A stretch of 64,000 bases of DNA from Nemertoderma westbladi (Eukaryota > Xenacoelomorpha > Nemertodermatida > Nemertodermatidae), in contig JAUCBJ010008013.1 of assembly GCA_032718475.1 (NCBI GenBank), positions 1-64,000 on the forward strand, read 5' to 3'. Position numbers and translations under genes: made by a program. The notes under the pieces were generated by a model, which saw only the letters and a program-made list of their open reading frames with translations, did not search any database and was not told the DNA's origin. Below are positions 58,001-64,000 of the stretch, piece after piece. Each line of letters begins with the position of its first letter. Within the stretch, counting starts at the first letter, position 1.

Positions 58001-58910
58001 TAACACCCCTACAACTGGCCGCTCACTAACGCCCATACAACTGGCCGCTCACTAACACCCCTACAACTGGTCGCTCTCTAACACCCCTACTACTGGCCGC
58101 TCACCAACGCCCATAAAACTGGCCGCTCACTAACACCCCTACAACTGGCCGCTCACTAACGCCCATACAACTGGCCGCTCACTAACACCCCTACAACTGG
58201 CCGCTCAGTAACACCCCCTGCAACTGGCCGCTCAGTAACACCCCTACAACTGGCCGCTCACTAACACCCATACAACTGGCCGCTCAGTAACACCCCTACT
58301 ACTGGCCGCTCAGTAACACCCCTACAACTGGCCGCTCACTAACACCCTACAACTGGCCGCTCACTAACACCCCTACCCTACATCTGGCCGCTCACTTACG
58401 CCCATACAACTGGCCGCTCACTAACACCCCTACAACTGGCCGCTCAGTAACACCCCTACAACTAGCCGCTCACTAACACCCCTACAACTGGCCGCTCACT
58501 AACACACCTACAACTGGACGTTCACTAACACCCCTACAACTGGCCGCTCACTAACACCCCTACAACTAGCCGCTCACTAACACCCCCTACAACTGGCCGA
58601 TCACTAACACACCTCTACAACTGGACGTTCACTAACACCCCTACAACAGGCCGCTCACTAACACCCCTACAACTAGCCGCTCACTAACACCCCCTACAAC
58701 TGGCCGCTCACTAACACCCCTACAACTGGCCGCTTACTAACACCCCTACAACTGGCCGCTCACTAACACCCCTACAACTAGCCGCTCACTAACACCCCCT
58801 ACAACTGGCCGCTCACTAACACCCATACAACTGGCCGCTCACTAACACCCCTACAACTGGCTGCTCACTAACACCCATACAACTGGCCGCTCACTAACAC
58901 CCCTAACACC

Positions 58911-59315
58911 CCAATCCTCTATTCAGAAAATAAATAAAAATTTTGTAAAATCTTATGCGGCAAAAATGTATATTTTTTGTGCAATACACGAACTATTCTA
59001 AAACCAGCAATGTCTCAAGAAAGTTGAGAACATATAAGACTTACGCCCTGTGGCGTTTATTTTTGGTATATAGCTCTAATGACGAAATCGCCAGGCATTG
59101 GTCAATATTTTCTTTGTTCCGTAGCTCCTATGGTATTCGCACGGCCAATCAGCACAATTTTCACTTTGCGAATTCCTGAGATCTTGTTTACATATTTCTA
59201 TATGCCGCAATGCGACAAAATCATTCATTCCGCCCGAAGACCATCAGTGGCGTGAGTTATAGAACTCAAAGCAAATTACCTGTATTCATTTCCTCCACTG
59301 CATCTTTTTCTGCAG
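58911..59315. repeat. Non-satellite insert 3, shared with 62601-62976
   Basis: CCAATCCTCTATTCAGAAAA through CAAATTAC at about 59279 matches 62601-62976 in the same orientation with few differences. The last 36 bases (CTGTATTCATTTCCTCCACT ...) are not shared. No ORF of note; shared features include AAGTTGAGAACATATAAGAC and ACGCCCTGTGGCGT. Confidence 0.85.
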
Positions 59316-61251
59316 CTACAACTAGCCGCTCACTAACACCCCCTGCAACTGGCTGCTCACTAACACCCCTACAACTGGCCGCTGACTAACACCCCTACAA
59401 CTGGCCGCTTAGTAACACCCCTACAACAGGCCGCTCACTAACACCCCCAAAACTGGCCGCTCACTTAACGCCCATAAAACTGGCCGCTCACTAACACCCC
59501 TACAACTGGCCGCTCATTAATACCCCTACAACTGGCCGCTCAGTAACACCCCCTACAACTGGCCGCTCACTAACACCCCCACAACTGGCCGCTCACTAAC
59601 GCCCATACAACTGGCCGCTCACTAACACCCCTACAACTGGTCGCTCTCTAACACCCCTACTACTGGCCGCTCACCAACGCCCATAAAACTGCCGCTCACT
59701 AACACCCCTACAACTGGCCGCTCACTAACGCCCATACAACTGGCCGCTCACTAACACCCCTACAACTGGCCGCTCAGTAACACCCCCTGCAACTGGCCGC
59801 TCAGTAACACCCCTACAACTGGCCGCTCACTAACACCCATACAACTGGCCGCTCAGTAACACCCCTACTACTGGCCGCTCAGTAACACCCCTACAACTGG
59901 CCGCTCACTAACACCCTACAACTGGCCGCTCACTAACACCCCTACCCTACATCTGGCCGCTCACTTACGCCCATACAACTGGCCGCTCACTAACACCCCT
60001 ACAACTGGCCGCTCAGTAACACCCCTACAACTAGCCGCTCACTAACACCCCTACAACTGGCCGCTCACTAACACACCTACAACTGGACGTTCACTAACAC
60101 CCCTACAACTGGCCGCTAACTAACGCCCATACAACTGGCCGCTCACTAACACCCCTACAACTGGTCGCTCTCTAACACCCCTACTACTGGCCGCTCACCA
60201 ACGCCCATAAAACTGGCCGCTCACTAACACCCCTACAACTGGCCGCTCACTAACGCCCATACAACTGGCCGCTCACTAACACCCCTACAACTGGCCGCTC
60301 AGTAACACCCCCTGCAACTGGCCGCTCAGTAACACCCCTACAACTGGCCGCTCACTAACACCCATACAACTGGCCGCTCAGTAACACCCCTACTACTGGC
60401 CGCTCAGTAACACCCCTACAACTGGCCGCTCACTAACACCCTACAACTGGCCGCTCACTAACACCCCTACCCTACATCTGGCCGCTCACTTACGCCCATA
60501 CAACTGGCCGCTCACTAACACCCCTACAACTGGCCGCTCAGTAACACCCCTACAACTAGCCGCTCACTAACACCCCTACAACTGGCCGCTCACTAACACA
60601 CCTACAACTGGACGTTCACTAACACCCCTACAACTGGCCGCTCACTAACACCCCTACAACTAGCCGCTCACTAACACACCCTACAACTGGCCGATCACTA
60701 ACACACCTCTACAACTGGACGTTCACTAACACCCCTACAACTAGCCGCTCACTAACACCCCCTACAACTGGTCGCTCACTAACACCCCTACAACTGGCCG
60801 CTTACTAACACCCCTACAACTGGCCGCTCACTAACACCCCTACAACTTGCCGCTCACTAACACCCCCTACAACTGGCCGCTCACTAACACCCATACAACT
60901 GGCCGCTCACTAACACCCCTACAACTGGCTGCTCACTAACACCCATACAACTGGCCGCTCACTAACACCCCTACAACTAGCCGCTCACTAACACCCCCCT
61001 ACAACCGGCCGCTCACTAACACCCATACAACTGGCCGCTCACTAACACCCCTACAACTGGACGTTCACTAACACCCCTACAACTGGCCGCTCACTAACAC
61101 CCCTACAACTAGCCGCTCACTAACACCCCCTACAACTGGCCGCTCACTAACACCCATATAACTGGCCGCTCACTAACACCCCTACAACTGGCTGCTCACT
61201 AACACCCATACAACCTGCCGCTCACTAACACCACTACAACTGGCTGCTCAC

Positions 61252-61890
61252 TACTACTACTAATAGGATCGGCATGCTGCATTGCAGCTGCATTTTTAAG
61301 AATGCTGTGCCGGCTTGTGAACAAAATTGCACCGCCACAACTCCCTATCACCCATGACATTTGCTAGATCATCCGCATCTTTAAGGCCAGTGTCCTTTAA
61401 GATGCGTCTCAAGAAAGTCATGGGCTGTCCACCATGCTTATTCACTCCATGAGGCTGCCAAAGTACAAGATTATGCACTGGCTGGTCCTCACGGCGAAAG
61501 CAATGTCCTGCAAAGCGGAGGCGATTTTGTTCTAGTGTCAAGCTTGGGGGAACCAATGAGACACCTCCAATGTTATATAGTGTCTGGTTGGAGATGTGTG
61601 CATTGTACTTGACACAATGAACCCGGCGTAGCATTCTTGTGAATGTGCCATCCAGAGATTTGGTGTCCTCAGCAGTTAGAGCCCAGCATGGACTCCCGTA
61701 GAGGAGTACTGGAACTACTGCTGCTCTAAATAATCGGACCTTAAGTTTCCGATTAATTCTAGGTGACTTCCAAATCCTGGAAAGCCTATTCAAGGCTGCC
61801 CATGCCTTTCCCTTACGTATTCGAAGGTCCTCACCTGACTTCCGGATCCATGATCCCAGGTAACAGAAGTCGTCCACATGCTCAAGCATG
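61252..61890 (-). mobile_element. RTE-type LINE, 5'-truncated copy C inside the satellite
   Basis: 639 bp with target duplication TGCTCAC (61245-61251 and 61891-61897) cut out of satellite units. The minus frame from 61890 to 61296 is open and encodes LEHVDDFCYLGSWIRKSGED to the RTE C-terminus, differing from copy A at only a few residues (for example PRINRKL for PGINRKL, and TGLKDAD for TGLEDAD). It ends in the same GCAGCTGCAATGCAGC stem and a TAGTAGTAG-type tail. Young. Confidence 0.92.
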
Positions 61891-61956
61891 TGCTCACTGC
61901 TCACTAACACCCATACAACTGGCCGCTCACTAACACCCCTACAACTGGCCGCTCAC

Positions 61957-62257
61957 CTCAACTAGAAATATAGCGGAACTCAGACATCAGGTGGATTATT
62001 TAACTTTAAATATATTAAATACCACATTATTTAATTAATTTTAATTAACTATATTTTATTAATTATTTTATCACACCATTGCTTTGTTGTATTAAATAAC
62101 TTAAATATATATAATTGTTATTAATGTTATTCGATAAAACAAGAATTGCTATTGGCAAGTATTTGGCCCATTTTGGCGAATCTCAAAGTTCGTTTCATGC
62201 GAATCTCAATTTTCGTTTCATGTCAATCATCTCGTCTCAATGTTAAATTATCAATTA
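61957..62257. other. Right flank of the satellite
   Basis: AT-rich sequence after the last, imperfect satellite unit. Two copies of CAA.TTCGTTTCATG.(C/A)AATC at 62190-62230; otherwise nothing. Confidence 0.5.
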
Positions 62258-62600
62258 GGAAAAGTAAGTAGCAGGTTATACTAGTGGGGCGTTCGTGCAG
62301 TCTCAGCGACAATTATAATTATACTATCACAATGGCTATCACCCCCCCCCCCCCCCCCACCCCGACAGACTTTGGAAAACGACCATAGTATAATTATAAC
62401 AGTTCGCTGATGGCTCGCAGTTTTGACTCGCCCCACAGTGGCACTTTTGCTAACCGAAACAATTCACGAAAGTTAATAGAATCGGTTACAGTTTTAGTTT
62501 GCGTGTATTCAGCTGTTTGCGTGTTATTTGCATCGATCTTTTCCTGGACAGGAATCTCCCAACCCCCCCCCCCCCCCCCCCCCCCCACCCCCCAAAAAAA
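62230..62600 (+). mobile_element. GGAGCAGGTTA miniature element between C runs
   Basis: CTCAATGTTAAATTATCAAT, AGCAGGTTATACTAGTGG, CTAACCGAAACAATTCACGA and CGGTTACAGTTTTAGTTTGC follow the order of 24555-24700. C runs at 62341-62358 and 62564-62586. An internal inverted pair, ATTATAATTATACTAT and CATAGTATAATTATAA, flanks the first C run. Confidence 0.6.
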
Positions 62601-62976
62601 CCAATCCTCTATTCAGAAAATAAATAAAAAATTTTGTTAAATCTTTTGTGGCAAAAATGTTTTTTTTTGTGCAATACGCGAACTATTCTAAACGCAGTAA
62701 TGTCTCAAGAAAGTTGAGAACATATAAGACTTACGCCCTGTGGCGTTTATTTTTGGTATAGAGCTCTAGTGATGAAATCGCCAGGCATTGGTCAATATTT
62801 TCTTTGTTCCGTAGCTCCTGTGCTATTTGAACGGCCAATCAGCACAATTTTCACTTTGCGGATTCCTGAGATCTTGTTTACATATGTATATATGCCGCAA
62901 TGCGACAAAATCATTCATTCTGACTTCTGCCCGAAGACCATCAGTGGCTAGAGTGATAGAGCTCAAAGTAAATTAC
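62601..62976. repeat. Copy of satellite insert 3
   Basis: Same-orientation copy of 58911-59279, located 0.65 kb outside the array. It carries a few extra bases (for example CATTCTGACTTCTGCCCGAAG for CATTCCGCCCGAAG). The plus frames at 62769 and 62827 are not supported as genes. Confidence 0.85.
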
Positions 62977-63654
62977 TCTGCACACTCTACACTACTGCGT
63001 TTACTGGCACGTCGGCAAACATCTGACTGCTGATTAACTGCCGACACCGCATATTTTATACTGTTTTATACTGTTATTCATTGTTGTTTGGTTACATATT
63101 TAATGGATGTTTATATTTGGCGTACGAATAATCGATAATCCCAACTAACTTTCTTTATTATTAAGAGGTAAGCAGAAGGGAACATTAGTATCAATTACTT
63201 GGCTCAAATTACAGTGGTCTGTGTGATATTTATGCTATTTCATAACCCCAACGTAAGTGAGCTAAATTTCTCCTTATACATGAACAAAATTGGTAATAGT
63301 CAGCAAATCAGAGTGTTTCCGCATTATTATCAGTGAAGTGAGTGCGAGTGAATAATACTACATTCCTAAAGAATGTAAATCTTGATGCTCTATAAACAAC
63401 CGTTGTAAGTAGTGTAAGTAATAGCTCTGTCTGCTATTTAAAGCGCAGCATCTGAAAGGAACTGTTGATATTGCCCTGAAAGTAAACATAGTTTTTGGAG
63501 ATTATATACAGTAGTAGAGATAGAGATCAATCGAATAATACAAGTAGCCTACCCCACTCTCGCCGATAGAATTCAGTCTCATATGATATTATATTAAGAC
63601 CGGTGGGTCATACGCCGCGCTAGACTGGCCTCGGCTCTGTTAATTAATTAACAA
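62977..63654. other. Non-coding stretch
   Basis: AT-rich, no gene, repeat or exon recognised. Confidence 0.5.
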
Positions 63655-64000
63655 TAATTAATTAATAATTGTTTTTGGGGGATGAATAATTGTTTTTGGG
63701 GGATGAATAATTGTTTTTGGGGGAAGAATAATTGTTTTTGGGGATGAATAATTGTTTTTGGGGGGACGAATAATTGTTTTTGGGGGTAGAATAATTGTTT
63801 TTGGGGGTAGAATAATTGTTTTGGGGGGATGAATAATTGTTTTTGGGAGGACGAATAATTGAGTTTCGGGGAAGAATAATTGTTTTTGGGGAATAAATAA
63901 TTGTTTTTGGGGGACGAATAATTGTTTTTGGGGATGAATAATTGTTTTTGGGGATGAATAATTGTTTTTGGGGAATCAATAATTGTTTTTGGGGTAGAAT
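63655..64000. repeat. 21-bp minisatellite running off the right edge
   Basis: About 16 copies of AATAATTGTTTTTGGGGGAT(G), with unit lengths of 20 to 22 because the G run varies (four to six G) and GATG alternates with GACG, TAGA and AAGA. A long minus frame (repeating P-K-N-N-Y-S-S) is a by-product. The array start is preceded by a TTAATTAATTAACAATAATT low-complexity patch. Confidence 0.93.

Larger units (their letters stand above)
48082..61956 (+). repeat. 26-bp satellite array, about 450 units, with four insertions
   Basis: Head-to-tail units of CTACAACTGGCCGCTCACTA followed by AC(G/A)CCC. Common alternatives are CAGTAAC for CACTAAC, CCAT for CCCT, CTAGCC for CTGGCC, and CCCCCT for CCCCT. 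Variants are arranged in larger blocks that recur (see findings). The array is interrupted at 49451-49864, 54373-55036, 58911-59315 and 61252-61890. Nearly every frame is stopped because of CTAAC/AGTAAC, so it is non-coding. Functional role unknown; it may be centromeric, heterochromatic or simply an expanded intergenic satellite. Confidence 0.97.

Noticed and set aside
48082-61956. CRISPR array
   Set aside because: Units are directly contiguous with no unique spacers, the unit is 26 bp with scattered substitutions, and the setting is eukaryotic.
63662-63979. 105-codon minus-strand frame of P-K-N-N-Y-S-S repeats
   Set aside because: By-product of the 21-bp minisatellite.

Overview
The window looks like nuclear DNA of a marine invertebrate animal. 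It is AT-rich, intron-rich, and full of miniature transposons, minisatellites and long G or C runs. The genes have spliced exons with GT/AG borders, and there is no operon structure. An echinoderm or related deuterostome is plausible from the ShKT-module secreted protein, the SLC10 transporter with an ectodomain, and the RTE and gypsy retroelements. Taxonomy is an inference; no ribosomal or mitochondrial marker is present.

Three real genes can be assembled from splice signals. (1) On the minus strand at the left edge (3176 down to 293, continuing off the window) is a secreted protein: a signal-peptide exon, then three exons of exactly 129 bp, each one ShKT six-cysteine module in phase 1-1. 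A 1.5-kb, 30-bp minisatellite fills its first intron. (2) On the plus strand (18763 to 43185) is an eight-exon SLC10-family (bile-acid/sodium symporter-like) membrane protein of about 482 residues, closest in layout to SLC10A3/A5. (3) Inside intron 3 of that gene, on the opposite strand (34501 down to 28457), is a complete four-exon gamma-glutamylcyclotransferase-fold protein of 304 residues. All three reading frames close across every junction.

Much of the rest is transposon and repeat. From 3.6 to 7.4 kb are a G-tract-ended element, two unidentified coding relics and a 28-bp minisatellite. From 9.2 to 10.9 kb two inverted minisatellite arms flank a spacer. From 10.9 to 13.6 kb lies a decayed Ty3/gypsy pol in which an 18-bp piece of the RNase H coding sequence has been amplified 13 times. 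From 14.3 to 18.7 kb are TTAA-flanked elements and tRNA-like hairpin elements. Four RTE-type LINE copies (19.5, 33.6, 39.0 and 61.3 kb) have visible target-site duplications; two are open throughout and look young.

From 48.1 to 61.96 kb runs a satellite array with a 26-bp unit, roughly 450 copies, with higher-order structure. It is broken by three non-satellite inserts and one LINE. The last 2 kb carry more miniature elements and a 21-bp minisatellite that runs off the right edge.

The most unusual item is at 37160-37398. The 3' end of SLC10 exon 4, together with its 5' splice site, has been tandemly amplified as a 30-bp unit. This leaves a ladder of in-frame alternative donors spaced exactly ten codons apart.
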